From positions 5,766,001 through 5,830,000 of the forward strand of contig NZ_CP009110.1 in NCBI RefSeq assembly GCF_000739085.1: a DNA stretch of 64,000 nucleotides. Reading direction: 5' to 3'. The position numbers and the translations under genes were made by a program. The notes under the pieces are model-generated. The model worked only from the letters and a program-made list of their open reading frames with translations, was not told the origin of the DNA and searched no databases. This DNA is from Amycolatopsis methanolica 239 (GTDB taxonomy: Bacteria > Actinomycetota > Actinomycetes > Mycobacteriales > Pseudonocardiaceae). Below, piece after piece: positions 8,079-16,596 of this stretch; within the stretch, counting starts at the first letter, position 1; every line of letters starts with the position of its first letter.

Positions 8079-9370
8079 CGAAAGCCACCACCGAGGACCT
8101 CCTCCGCGAGTTGCGCGAAACCATCGCGCGGCAGGAGCGTGAGCTGCGGCTGCACCAGTCGGAGCTGGAACAGACCAACGCGGGCCTGCTGGCCCTGCAC
8201 GCCGAGGTCGAGCTGCAGCGGCAGCGGTCGGCGTTCCTGGACGAGGTGAGCCGCAGCGTGTCGGCCTCGCTGCGCGGCCGGGAGGTCGTGGAGGCGCTGG
8301 TCGGGCTCATCGAGCGGGAGAACCTGGCCGACTGCGCCGGCGTGTGGCTGGTGACGGACGAGACCCGCAAGCTCAATCGCCTGCCGCGGCCGGACAGCGC
8401 GCCGGACGCGGACGTGAAACGCGTCGGGACCGGGCACCAGGCGCACATCGAGCCGAAGCGGCTGCTGCTCCCACTGACGGTCGGCCCGCACCTTCTGGGC
8501 GTGCTCGAGCTGCACCGGGACACCGAGTTCACCGGCGACGAGGTGTCCTTCCTCACCGCCGTCGCCGCGCGGTCCGCGGTCGGCCTGCGCAACGCGGGCG
8601 AGTACGAGCGGGAACGCGAGCTGGCCGAGCGGCTGCAGCACGCGATGCTGCCCACCCTGAGCACCCCGGACGAGCTGGAGCTGTGCGCCCGCTACCGGCC
8701 CGCGGCGACCGGCGTGAACATCGGTGGCGACTGGTTCGACGCGTTCACCAGGGCCGACGGCACGATCGTGCTCACCGTGGGTGACGTCACCGGGCACGGC
8801 CTCGACGCGGCCGTGGTCATGGGGAAGCTGCAGAACGCGCTGCGCGCCTACACCGCGGAAGGGCACGGCCCGGCGGAGGCGCTGCGGCTGGCCCACCACC
8901 TGCTGCGCGGGCTGGACAGCGCGTTGTTCGCCACCGCGGTGGTCGCCGACCTGGAGCTGGAGACCGGCCGGATCCGCTGGGCCAGCGCCGGGCACCTGCC
9001 GATCCTGGCCTGCGGCGAGGGCGGGGTCCGGCACCTGGAGCGGCCGAATGCGCCGATGCTGGGGGTGCCGTTCGCGTTCGACATCGCCGAGTACGAGGAG
9101 ACCATCACGCCGGGCAGCGACCTGCTGCTCTACACCGACGGGCTGGTGGAGCGGCGGGCCGAGGTCCTCGACGACGGGCTGGCCAGGCTGACCGGGGCGT
9201 TCGCCGAGGTCACCGGGCTGCCCACGGACGAGGCAGGCGACCGGATCCTGGCCGAGATGCTGGGCCAGGACGAGCACGACGACGACGTGTGCCTGCTGCT
9301 GTGCCGGTGGTCGGCGCAGCCGGAGCGCCCGTCCAGCCGCGGCGCGCGGCACATCCCGGCGCCCGGTTGA
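8075..9370 (+). CDS. RsbU-like GAF/SpoIIE protein phosphatase
   Basis: A 431-residue protein: a coiled-coil N terminus (about residues 1-55, rich in LRELRETIARQERELR), a GAF domain (about 60-180), and a SpoIIE phosphatase (about 195-415) with ERLQHAMLPTL, IGGDWFDAF, VGDVTGHGLDAAVVMG, YTDGLVERR and DDDVCLL. Such enzymes dephosphorylate STAS antagonists once RsbT activates them. The GTG start at 8075 has GGAGG nine bases upstream and overlaps the previous gene, completing the five-gene operon. The coiled coil is a plausible RsbT docking site. Confidence 0.9.
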   Translation: MTKATTEDLLRELRETIARQERELRLHQSELEQTNAGLLALHAEVELQRQRSAFLDEVSRSVSASLRGREVVEALVGLIERENLADCAGVWLVTDETRKLNRLPRPDSAPDADVKRVGTGHQAHIEPKRLLLPLTVGPHLLGVLELHRDTEFTGDEVSFLTAVAARSAVGLRNAGEYERERELAERLQHAMLPTLSTPDELELCARYRPAATGVNIGGDWFDAFTRADGTIVLTVGDVTGHGLDAAVVMGKLQNALRAYTAEGHGPAEALRLAHHLLRGLDSALFATAVVADLELETGRIRWASAGHLPILACGEGGVRHLERPNAPMLGVPFAFDIAEYEETITPGSDLLLYTDGLVERRAEVLDDGLARLTGAFAEVTGLPTDEAGDRILAEMLGQDEHDDDVCLLLCRWSAQPERPSSRGARHIPAPG

Positions 9371-9372
9371 GC

Positions 9373-9804
9373 TCAGCGTGGGATGGCGAACTCCGCCCAC
9401 ACCCACTTGCCGTCGGAGCCGGTCTCGTAACCCCAGGACTCGCTGACCGCTTCGACGATCACCAGGCCGTTGCCGCGCACCGAATCCTGTTCGGCCGGAC
9501 GCGGGACCGGGACGTGCACGTCGTCGTCCCACACGCGCAGCAGCAGGCGGTCGCCGTTCTGGCGCAGCACCACCGTGACCTCGCCCTGCCCGTGCTCGAC
9601 GGCGTTGGTGACCAGCTCGGACGCGGCGAGCACGATGTCCTCCCTGGTGTCCGCGGGCACCTCCCACGCCTGCAGGGCGGAGGTGGCGAACTCCCTGGCC
9701 TGGCCGACGGCCGGCGCCTCCTCGGGCAACCTCGTCACCGCGCGCCGCCACACCGACGGCTTGCTGTGGTGCTTCGTCGGTCGGCGCGAGCCGTCGGTCC
9801 TCAC
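9373..9804 (-). CDS. RsbW-like anti-sigma regulatory ATPase
   Basis: A 143-residue HATPase_c_2 protein: LAASELVTNAVEHGQGE (N box), RVWDDDVHVPVPR, and GNGLVIVEAVSESWGYE with a C-terminal GKWVWAEF, typical of actinobacterial RsbW-like proteins. The frame extends 25 codons further upstream, but the GTG at 9804 is preceded by GGGAGG at ideal spacing and is preferred. It is convergent with the phosphatase gene, 2 bp away, and divergent from a STAS antagonist at 10038. It may bind a sigma factor or act only as an antagonist kinase. Confidence 0.87.
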   Translation of the reverse strand: MRTDGSRRPTKHHSKPSVWRRAVTRLPEEAPAVGQAREFATSALQAWEVPADTREDIVLAASELVTNAVEHGQGEVTVVLRQNGDRLLLRVWDDDVHVPVPRPAEQDSVRGNGLVIVEAVSESWGYETGSDGKWVWAEFAIPR

Positions 9805-9946
9805 AGTGTCCTCCCGCCAGCGGTCCTTGCTCGCGTATCGGCTGTGTTGGTGGTTCCCCGGACGTGGCCGGTTAACCACTTTCCGCCCCGATCCTCACCC
9901 GCGGTGAAGCCCGGTTAGGATCGGCGGACGGTTGAGCCGCCAGCCT

Positions 9947-9969
9947 GTTGCCGTGGCGGCTTCGGGTAC
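9947..9969 (+). promoter_or_regulatory. Possible SigB/SigH-type promoter
   Basis: GTTG, a 13-bp gap and GGGTAC, 68 bp before the STAS gene at 10038. This resembles the general-stress promoter consensus of actinobacteria (GTTT and GGGTA separated by about 14-16 bp), but the spacer is short and one -35 base differs. It would fit autoregulation of a partner-switching gene. Confidence 0.3.
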
Positions 9970-10037
9970 CGGTGCAGCTTCCTTGTGGTCCGCCGACGGC
10001 AGGACGCGGTGAACGACGACTGTAGGAGGTATCTCGG

Positions 10038-10403
10038 GTGACCACCGAGTTGCGTGTCACGCGACGCCTCGTCGACGGGGCCATCGTGATCTCCGCCGCC
10101 GGCGATGTGGACCTGACCAGCGCGCCCGACCTGGAGAGCGAGGTGCAGACCGCCTGCGCCGAAGCGCGGCCGCCGGGCCCGCTGGTGGTCGACCTGTCCG
10201 GGGTGACCTTCCTGGGGTCGATCGGCCTGAGCCTGCTGGTGAACGCGCAGCAGAAGTGCGAGGAGAACTCGGTGGAGCTGCGGGTCGTGGCCACCAGCCG
10301 CGCCGTGCTGCGGCCGCTGGAGGTGACCCGGCTCGACGAACAGCTGCGGATCACGTCGTCGCTCGAGGAGGCCGTGGCGCCGCCCGCGACGGAAGCGAGC
10401 TGA
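10038..10403 (+). CDS. STAS-domain anti-sigma factor antagonist
   Basis: A 121-residue RsbV-like protein: SAAGDVDLTSAPDLESEV, then LVVDLSGVTFLGSIGLSLLV with the loop serine in LGSIGL. It closely resembles in layout the STAS protein at 3875-4228. The GTG start at 10038 follows TAGGAGGT. It is divergent from the RsbW-like kinase at 9804, so the two form an antagonist and kinase pair around a shared 233-bp control region. Confidence 0.9.
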   Translation: MTTELRVTRRLVDGAIVISAAGDVDLTSAPDLESEVQTACAEARPPGPLVVDLSGVTFLGSIGLSLLVNAQQKCEENSVELRVVATSRAVLRPLEVTRLDEQLRITSSLEEAVAPPATEAS

Positions 10404-10460
10404 TTGTCCCGCTCCCGCGTGGGGTACTCGCTGCCGGTGGACCGAGCCGGGGAGCGACAG

Positions 10461-10901
10461 ATGATCGTGGTGAACAAGCGGATTCCCGTCCAGCCCGAAA
10501 AGGTGTTCGCCGTCCTCGCCGACGGCTGGAACTACGCGGGCTGGGTCGTGGGCGCCTCGCACATCCGGCGGGTGGACAGCCACTGGCCGCAGGTCGGTTC
10601 GCGGATCCACCACAGCGTCGGGCCGTGGCCGTTCAACGTGCAGGACGTGAGCTGCGTGCTCGCGGTCGAGGAGAACAAACTCCTGGAACTGGAGGCCCGC
10701 ATGTGGCCGATGGGCTCCGCGAAGATCACGCTGACCCTGACGCCCGACACCGAGGGCGGCACGGAGGTGCAGATGGCGGAAAAGCTGGCGCGCGGCCCGC
10801 TCAGCCTGCTCCCCGAGCCCGTGCAAGCAGCCATGCTGGCCCCACGGAACACCGAAAGCCTGAAGCGCCTGGCGGACATCGCGGTGCACCGCGATCTTTG
10901 A
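10461..10901 (+). CDS. SRPBCC-fold (polyketide cyclase/START-like) protein
   Basis: A 146-residue single SRPBCC domain beginning MIVVNKRIPVQPEKVFAVLA, with DGWNYAGWVVGASHIRRVD and the C-terminal ESLKRLADIA helix. Proteins of this fold bind hydrophobic ligands; this subgroup (polyketide_cyc2) is usually of unknown function. The start at 10461 (ATG after GGGGAG) is preferred over a GTG-like frame that opens right after the STAS stop. Confidence 0.82.
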   Translation: MIVVNKRIPVQPEKVFAVLADGWNYAGWVVGASHIRRVDSHWPQVGSRIHHSVGPWPFNVQDVSCVLAVEENKLLELEARMWPMGSAKITLTLTPDTEGGTEVQMAEKLARGPLSLLPEPVQAAMLAPRNTESLKRLADIAVHRDL

Positions 10902-11045
10902 ACCAAACCTGGGCTGGGTGGTCATCCCGGAGCCTGCCCGTCCGGCGAGGACTATCTTTTGATCTTTTTCCTGCGCTTCGCGCAGGAGCGCCTCACGGCG
11001 CTCGAACACCTTTCGCCCCCCCGCCCCCGATGCCTGATTGTGTTC

Positions 11046-11064
11046 AGTCGCCGAGCAGGCGACT
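11046..11064 (+). terminator. Hairpin between convergent genes
   Basis: AGTCGCC, loop GAGCA, GGCGACT is a perfect 7-bp stem in the 240-bp gap between the SRPBCC gene and the convergent oxidoreductase. No T tract follows, so it is at best a weak bidirectional terminator. The same gap has another small stem at 10970-10986 (CCTGCGC-TTC-GCGCAGG) and no credible gene. Confidence 0.35.
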
Positions 11065-11103
11065 AGAGATCGGCTGTGGATCGGGGGCGGGGGAGGTCTG
11101 GTT

Positions 11104-11131
11104 GGGGTAGTCGCTTGCTTTTCGTTGCCGG
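11104..11131. repeat. Dispersed short repeat, copy A
   Basis: GGGGTAGTCGCTT, then TTTTCGTTGCCGG. A near-identical string, lacking four bases, occurs at 33629-33652 at the 3' end of a damaged gene. The G-rich sequence before it is also alike. Its nature is unknown. Confidence 0.5.
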
Positions 11132-11141
11132 TCGGCGGTTT

Positions 11142-12731
11142 CTAGCTGTAGATGGCTCGTTGTGCTGCTTGCATCGCACTTCCGTATAGGCCGCCGGTGA
11201 TTCCGTTGCGTGCCAAGGCTGCTCGTGCTGCGTTGGCTCCTGGTGCGCCGTGCACGGCACCGCCGGGGTGGGCCGAGGCGCCAGCGAGGTAGAGCCGATC
11301 AACGGGTGTGTCGGCCCTCGACAAGCCGGGTACTGGGCGGAACACGAACTGCTGGTGGATCGCGGCGGTGCCGGCGTTGATCGCGCCCTGTACGAGGCTC
11401 GGGTTGAGTGCTTCCAGCTCCGCCGGCCCCTGCGGGCACCTCGCCTGGATCAGGCCGCGGAAGCCGGGTGCGCGCCGCTCGATGAGTTCTTCCATCCGGT
11501 CGGCGAAGCGTTCCAGCCGGTCCCTGTCCCAGCGTTCGCCGCGGGGGACGTGCGTGTACGCCCACACCGCCTCGGTGCCCGCCGGGGAGCGGGACGGGTC
11601 CGTCGTCGTCATCTGGCCCAGCAACAGGAACGGCCGCTCGGGCACCCGGCTGCACGCCAGGTCCGCGCCGTACGCGGTCAGCCCATCGAGGTCCGCGTCC
11701 AGATGCACCACGCCCGACCGGCGCGCCTCTTCGGCCGTCCACGGGATTTTCCCGCTCAATGCCCAGTCGACCTTGATCGTCGCGTTGTCCCAGTGGAAAC
11801 GGTCCAGGTCGGACACCAACCGGGCGGGCAGGTGCTCCTCCCCGACCAGCTCCCGGTACAGCGCCGGGGCGGGCACGTCCGCCAGCACCGCCCGCTTGGC
11901 CCGCACCAGTTCACCGTGCTCGTCCCGCACACCCATCGCCCGGTTGCCCGCGATCAACACGTCCCGGACCCGCCGGTTGCACTCGACCCGGCCACCGCGG
12001 TCGGCGAGACGGCGCACCAGTGCCGTGATGATCCGGTCCGCGCCGCACTCCGGCACCGGGAAACCCACGTCCTGCCCGACCATCCCCAGCAGCCAGCCGA
12101 ACACACCGCTGCCCGCGTTGTCCGGACCAAGATCGGTGTGCAGGGCGTTGCCGGCGAGCAGCAGCCGCGCGCCCTCGCCGTCGAAGAGCTCCTCGCCCAG
12201 CCGCCGCACCGGCAGCGTCACCATCCGCACCAGCCGCAGGGTTTCCGCGACCCCGACGCGGCGCACCAGCCTCGACGCCGACCGTACCGGCGGGAACGGG
12301 CGCAGCACCGATTCCAGCAGGTCGTCACGCACCCTCTCCCATTGCGCGAACGCGTCACGCCAGGCGTCGCCGTCCTTGGCGGCGAAGGCCGACACCGAAG
12401 CGGCCGTCTCGTCGAGGTCCCGGGACAAGGCCACGGACCGGTCGTCGTGCAGGACGTGGGCCAGCACCAGCGGCGCGTGCCTCCACACCAGGCCGTAGGA
12501 GTCCAGCCCCAGCTCCCGCAGCACCGGCGACGCGTAGCCGAGCGGGTAGAACGCGCTGCACAGGTCGCTGCGGAACCCGGGCGCGGTGACCTCCGCACTG
12601 CGCACCGCACCGCCGGGCTCCGGCGCGGCCTCGAGCACGAGCACGCTCCACCCGGCGTCGGCGAGCACGTTCGCCGCCACGAGACCGTTCTGGCCCGCCC
12701 CCACGACGACCGCGTCGACGGTTTCGGTCAC
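11142..12731 (-). CDS. FAD-dependent phytoene-desaturase-like oxidoreductase
   Basis: A 529-residue flavoprotein. The N-terminal dinucleotide fold is DAVVVGAGQNGLVAANVLAD followed by VLEAAPEPGG, and the C-terminal FAD motif is LYLAGASAHPGGAVHGAPG. This matches the CrtI/PYROXD2 group of amine-oxidase-like enzymes. No carotenoid synthesis genes are nearby, so the substrate is open. The GTG start at 12731 follows GGGAG; the open frame continues upstream but only as antisense of the epimerase. It lies 11 bp after the epimerase gene and is probably co-transcribed with it. Confidence 0.9.
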   Translation of the reverse strand: MTETVDAVVVGAGQNGLVAANVLADAGWSVLVLEAAPEPGGAVRSAEVTAPGFRSDLCSAFYPLGYASPVLRELGLDSYGLVWRHAPLVLAHVLHDDRSVALSRDLDETAASVSAFAAKDGDAWRDAFAQWERVRDDLLESVLRPFPPVRSASRLVRRVGVAETLRLVRMVTLPVRRLGEELFDGEGARLLLAGNALHTDLGPDNAGSGVFGWLLGMVGQDVGFPVPECGADRIITALVRRLADRGGRVECNRRVRDVLIAGNRAMGVRDEHGELVRAKRAVLADVPAPALYRELVGEEHLPARLVSDLDRFHWDNATIKVDWALSGKIPWTAEEARRSGVVHLDADLDGLTAYGADLACSRVPERPFLLLGQMTTTDPSRSPAGTEAVWAYTHVPRGERWDRDRLERFADRMEELIERRAPGFRGLIQARCPQGPAELEALNPSLVQGAINAGTAAIHQQFVFRPVPGLSRADTPVDRLYLAGASAHPGGAVHGAPGANAARAALARNGITGGLYGSAMQAAQRAIYS

Positions 12732-12742
12732 GACGCTCCCTT

Positions 12743-13819
12743 CTAGGCCTGCGTCTGACGACTGGGCCGCCCCAGCCTGATCCCAGCCAATCGCTCCAGC
12801 CACGATTCCGCACCCCGCGGCGCGAGCGGACCGCTGCCGGTGCCGCTGCCGTCGCGCATCCCGGCGACCAGTTCGGCCAGCGCCTCCTTCGCGTCGTGCC
12901 GCGGTTCCCAGCCGAGATGGGCGCGGGCGCGGGTGGTGTCGACCAGCGGCGCCTTGTCGGCGAGGGTGAGCCAGCCCGGGTGCATCGGCTGCAACCCGAG
13001 CCGCCACGTCGGCAGGGCCAGGGTGGTGACCAGCCGCCGCGGCACCGGGACGCGGAAACCGCCGAACAACTCGGCGAGGTCGTTGACGCCGAGGATCGGT
13101 TCGGCGGCCAGGTTGAAGGCGCCCTCGGCACGCTGGTCGAGCATGCGGCAGATCGCGTCGGCGACGTCGTCGGCGTGCACGACCTGGGCACGCAACCCGC
13201 TCCACAACGGCACCGGCAGCAGGCGGTTGCCGATCAACGCGGCCGGCAGAAGGGGGCTCAGCGTCCACCGCGCGAGCTGCGCGCCGGAGTCGTACTGGGC
13301 GACGGCGCACGGCCGGAACACCGCGACCCGCACGTCCGGGTGCTGCCGGGCGAACAGCTCGACCAGGCGTTCCAGGCGTGCCTTGTCACGGCTGTAGGCG
13401 CTGCCCGGGACGCCGGTGCGCGGCCAGTCCTCGTCCACGCGGGTCCAGCGCGGGGCCGGGGTGTAGGCGGCGACCGAGGACGCGCAGACCAGCTGCGGCA
13501 CCCCGGCCTCGGCGACGGCGGCCAGGATCTCCTGCGAACCCTCGATGTTGGTCCGGTTGCGCGGCGGCTCGTCGGCACCCGGGTGGATGGCCCAGGCGAG
13601 GTGGACGACGGCGTCCGCCCCGGCGAAGACCTTCGGTACGACGTCCGGGGCGGTGTCGGAGTCGAGGTCGCAGTCGATCCACTGGGCACCGTCGTACGGT
13701 GGACGGGCGTCCGGGATCCGGCGCGCCAGCCCGACGACCTCCCAGCCGGGCCTGCGCGCGGCCGCACGCAGAAACGCGGTGCCGATGCTGCCGGACGCCC
13801 CGGTGACCACGACCTTCAT
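12743..13819 (-). CDS. NAD-dependent epimerase/dehydratase
   Basis: A 358-residue extended SDR: MKVVVTGASGSIGTAFLRAA at the N terminus (GxxGxxG), DLDSD after the second strand, VHLAWAIHPG, and a catalytic serine followed by YSRDK (YxxxK). The C-terminal substrate domain is typical of sugar-nucleotide epimerases, but short actinobacterial members of this kind often have unknown substrates. The ATG at 13819 gives a complete Rossmann fold. The neighbouring flavoprotein 11 bp downstream suggests a shared redox pathway. The TetR gene lies 53 bp upstream on the same strand. Confidence 0.9.
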   Translation of the reverse strand: MKVVVTGASGSIGTAFLRAAARRPGWEVVGLARRIPDARPPYDGAQWIDCDLDSDTAPDVVPKVFAGADAVVHLAWAIHPGADEPPRNRTNIEGSQEILAAVAEAGVPQLVCASSVAAYTPAPRWTRVDEDWPRTGVPGSAYSRDKARLERLVELFARQHPDVRVAVFRPCAVAQYDSGAQLARWTLSPLLPAALIGNRLLPVPLWSGLRAQVVHADDVADAICRMLDQRAEGAFNLAAEPILGVNDLAELFGGFRVPVPRRLVTTLALPTWRLGLQPMHPGWLTLADKAPLVDTTRARAHLGWEPRHDAKEALAELVAGMRDGSGTGSGPLAPRGAESWLERLAGIRLGRPSRQTQA

Positions 13820-13872
13820 GCCGGACGTGTTCCACGAGGGCGGCTTCGCTAACCGCCGGGGCACGGAACTTC

Positions 13873-14517
13873 TCAGTCCGCAGGCAAGGCGGGAGCGTCC
13901 GGCGTCGCCACCGCCGCCAGCCGGGCGCGGACCGCCGTGCGGGCGTAGTCGTAGCGGGACGGGTCGTCGTGCAGCAGGGCGTCCTCGGCGGCGGCCCTGG
14001 TGAGCGCGTCCAGCTCGAAGGCCAGCTGCGCCGGGTCCACGTCCGGGTCGATCTCGCCCAGCTCCTGCGCCTCGGCGATCGTCGTGCGGTACAGCGACTG
14101 CCAGTCCCGCCGTCCGGCGGCTATCGCGTCGCGCACGCGGCCAGGACGGGCGTCGAACTCGGCCGCGGTCGCGACGAAGAAACACCCGCCCTCGAACACC
14201 GGCTGCCGCACGTACGCCAGCCACGACTGGGCCAGCGCCCACACCCGCCGGAGCCCCGCCGGGGCCTTCCGCGCGGGCTTCACGACCTTGCCGACGAACA
14301 CCTCGACGGCCGCGCGCACCGTCGCCAGCTGCAGCTCCTCCTTGGAGCCGAACTGGGCGAACACCCCGCTCTTGCTCACGTCCAGCTCCGTGGCCAGCCG
14401 CCGCACGGACAGGCTCTCCAGCCCCTCCACGGACGCGATGTCCATCGCCCGGTCCAGGATCGCCCGCCGCGAGCGCAGCCCGCGCTGCACCCGCTTGTCC
14501 ACATGCACGTCAGCCAC
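13873..14517 (-). CDS. TetR-family transcriptional regulator
   Basis: A 214-residue regulator: the N-terminal helix-turn-helix SVRRLATELDVSKSGVFAQF is canonical (about residues 38-58), followed by a ligand domain with the TetR_C motif seen in regulators of oxidoreductases. The GTG start at 14517 lies 115 bp from the divergent oxidoreductase pseudogene at 14633, which is its likely target. No clear dyad was found in the gap. Confidence 0.92.
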   Translation of the reverse strand: MADVHVDKRVQRGLRSRRAILDRAMDIASVEGLESLSVRRLATELDVSKSGVFAQFGSKEELQLATVRAAVEVFVGKVVKPARKAPAGLRRVWALAQSWLAYVRQPVFEGGCFFVATAAEFDARPGRVRDAIAAGRRDWQSLYRTTIAEAQELGEIDPDVDPAQLAFELDALTRAAAEDALLHDDPSRYDYARTAVRARLAAVATPDAPALPAD

Positions 14518-14632
14518 CCGGCCAGTCTATCCCGGACAGCCGTCCACCGCTTGCTCGATTCCCTGCGGAGAATTGCCACTGTCAACCGCGCGAACTTACC
14601 GTACGCGTGTCCACTAACTTGGAGGAGACACC

Positions 14633-15559
14633 ATGCGAGCGGTACTGCAGCGGGCGTGGCGCGGCCCGCTCGAAGTGGCCGAGGTGCCCACACCCCGGCC
14701 CACCCCCGGCGACGTCCTGGTCCGGGTCTTCGCGGCGGGCGTCAACCCCGTCGACCACTACACCGCCATCGGCCAGGCCTACAACATGGTCCTGTCGCTG
14801 CCCCACCCCCACGGCTAGGACGTCGCGGGGGTGGTCGAGCAGGTCGGCTACGGCGTGACGCGGTTCGCGCCCGGCGACCGCGTCTACGGCATGCCGTGGT
14901 TCCCGCGCGCGGCCGGCGCGTTCGCCGACTACCTGACCGCCCCGGCCCGTCACCTCGCGCCGATGCCGGACGGGCTCGGTTTCACCGAAGCGGCCGCTCT
15001 GCCGCTGGCGGGGCTGACGGCGTGGCAGATCCTCACCGAGGTCGCCGGCGTGGCGGCCGGACAGCGGGTGCTGGTCTCGGGCGCGGCGGGCGGCGTCGGG
15101 CACCTCGCCGTCCAGATCGCGAAGGCCCGCGGCGCGCACGTCATCGGCACGGCTAGCCCGCCGAAGCACGAGTTCGTGCGCGCGCTGGGGGCGGACGAAG
15201 TGACCGATCATCGGACCGGGCCGCCCGCGCGGGACGTGGACGTGGTGGTGCAGATGTTCGGCGGCGAGCACGGCCTGACCGCGCTGCGCGCCCTCCGCCC
15301 GGGCGGGCTGCTGGTCAGCGGCCAGTCCGCGTGGACGCCGGGGCTGCACGAGCGCGCCGCGGAACTCGGCGTGCGCGCGGTGGGCTACCTCGTCGACCCG
15401 GACGCCGCCGGGCTCGCCGCGCTCACCGACCTGGTCCACAAGGGACAGTTGTCGCCGCACGTCAGCGAGACGTTCCCACTGACCGAGGCCGAGCGCGCCC
15501 TGAACCTGCTCGCCGAGGGCCACACCACCGGCAAAGTCGTCCTGACCGTCACCGACTGA
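14633..15559 (+). pseudogene. Zinc-type NADPH:quinone oxidoreductase with in-frame amber stop
   Basis: The frame reads as a quinone oxidoreductase (MDR superfamily): PTPGDVLVRVFAAGVNPVDH at the start, then a TAG at 14816-14818 (codon 62), and continues without a shift as DVAGVVEQVGYGVTRFAPGD, the NADP fold VLVSGAAGGVGHLAVQIAKA and the usual C terminus. The stop falls exactly where the family has the tryptophan or another residue of PGWDVAGVV, so a TGG to TAG change explains it. GGAGGAGA precedes the ATG. Without readthrough only a 61-residue fragment is made. The gene is divergent from the TetR gene and heads a run of damaged genes. Confidence 0.88.
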
Positions 15560-15568
15560 GGTGGAACC

Positions 15569-16008
15569 GTGGAACAAGCAGTCCGCGCCTACGCCGAAGC
15601 CAAGAGCCGCGCCGACACCGGCGCCGCACTGGCCCAATGCGACCCCGACGTGGTCATCGAAACCGTCCCCTTCCGGGCCGTCGCGCACGGCGCGCGGAGG
15701 CCGAGCGCCAGTTCGCCGGGTTCTTCCGCGCGTTCCGCGACTACCGCGTGCGCGCCGACTACCTGCGCACCGCCGGGGACCTCGTGGTCGGCGCAGGCAC
15801 GATCAGCGCCACGATGCGCGGTGCGCTGGCCGGGATCGAACCGACCGGGAAGTCGTTCGAGCTGCCGTTCGCCTGCCACTGGCAGGTGCATGACGGGCTG
15901 ATCGCCCACGAGCGGTTCTTCTTCGACTTCCACTGGATGTGCGAGCAGCTGGGCCTGTCGACCGATGAGGCGGGCAAGCGGTTCACCGAGTGGCGGGAGG
16001 TGGCATGA
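15569..16008 (+). pseudogene. SnoaL-like/NTF2-fold protein, frameshifted
   Basis: The N-terminal half (MEQAVRAYAEAKSRADTGA, then CDPDVVIETVPF) is in one frame from GTG 15569. The C-terminal half (ERQFAGFFRAFRDYRVRADY, then HWQVHDGLIAHERFFFDF) is in another, ending at 16008. Adding one base near 15694-15700 joins them into a complete SnoaL-like protein of about 146 residues. The single-base loss lies in a GC-alternating run. The start is 10 bp after the oxidoreductase stop. It is either real decay or a base-calling error. Confidence 0.82.
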
Positions 16009-16596
16009 GCGCGGGGTCACCACGTGATCGCGCCGGACCTGCCGATGGACGCCGGAGCCGGTCTGCACACGCACGCCGCCGAGGTGGCCGCCCTGCTGGC
16101 GGACCTGGACGACGTCGTGCTCGTCGGGCACAGCTACGCCGGTTTCGTCGTCCGGGAGGCCGCCGACCGGGTGCCGGAACACGTCGCGCGGCTGCTGCTC
16201 GTCGACGCGTGGTTCGGCCTGGACGGCGAGTCGCTGGACAGCCGCGCGCCGGGGTGGTTCACCGAGTGGGTGGACTCGATGACGGTCGACGGGCTGATCG
16301 GCGTGCCCCCCGCGGCGGCCGTCGGCGTGACGGACCCCGCCGACGTCAAGCGGCTGGAGGCGAACATGGTCCCGCAGCCGCGCCGGTCGTTCGCCGAGCC
16401 GACGACGCTGACCGGCGCGGTCGAGTCCATCCCCTGCCACGCCGTGGTGTGCCTGGACAACGAGCGGATGCCGCTGGCCCGGCTGGCGCGGGAGGCCGGG
16501 TGGCCGGTCACCGGGCTGCGCACCGGCCACGAGTGCATGGTCACCGCACCGGACGGGCTCACCGGCGTACTCCTGGGTCTGTCCACTCAGGACTGA
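16005..16596 (+). pseudogene. Alpha/beta hydrolase missing its N terminus
   Basis: From codon GTG 16024 the frame reads VIAPDLPMDAG, then LVGHSYAGFVV (nucleophile serine), CLDNERMP (acid) and TGHECMV (histidine), so the catalytic triad is present. The usual first 25-30 residues, with the first strand and the oxyanion HG motif, are absent: only ARGHHVIAPDL remains in frame after a stop. An ATG at 16005 overlaps the SnoaL stop (ATGA), as expected for the original start, but it is out of frame with the rest. A deletion between about 16010 and 16015 fits. The product is probably inactive. Its 3' end overlaps the convergent SDR gene by 10 bp. Confidence 0.8.

Noticed and set aside
14816-14818. Programmed TAG readthrough
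   Set aside because: No readthrough context or recoding signal was seen, and the next genes in the same operon are broken too, so a plain nonsense mutation is simpler.
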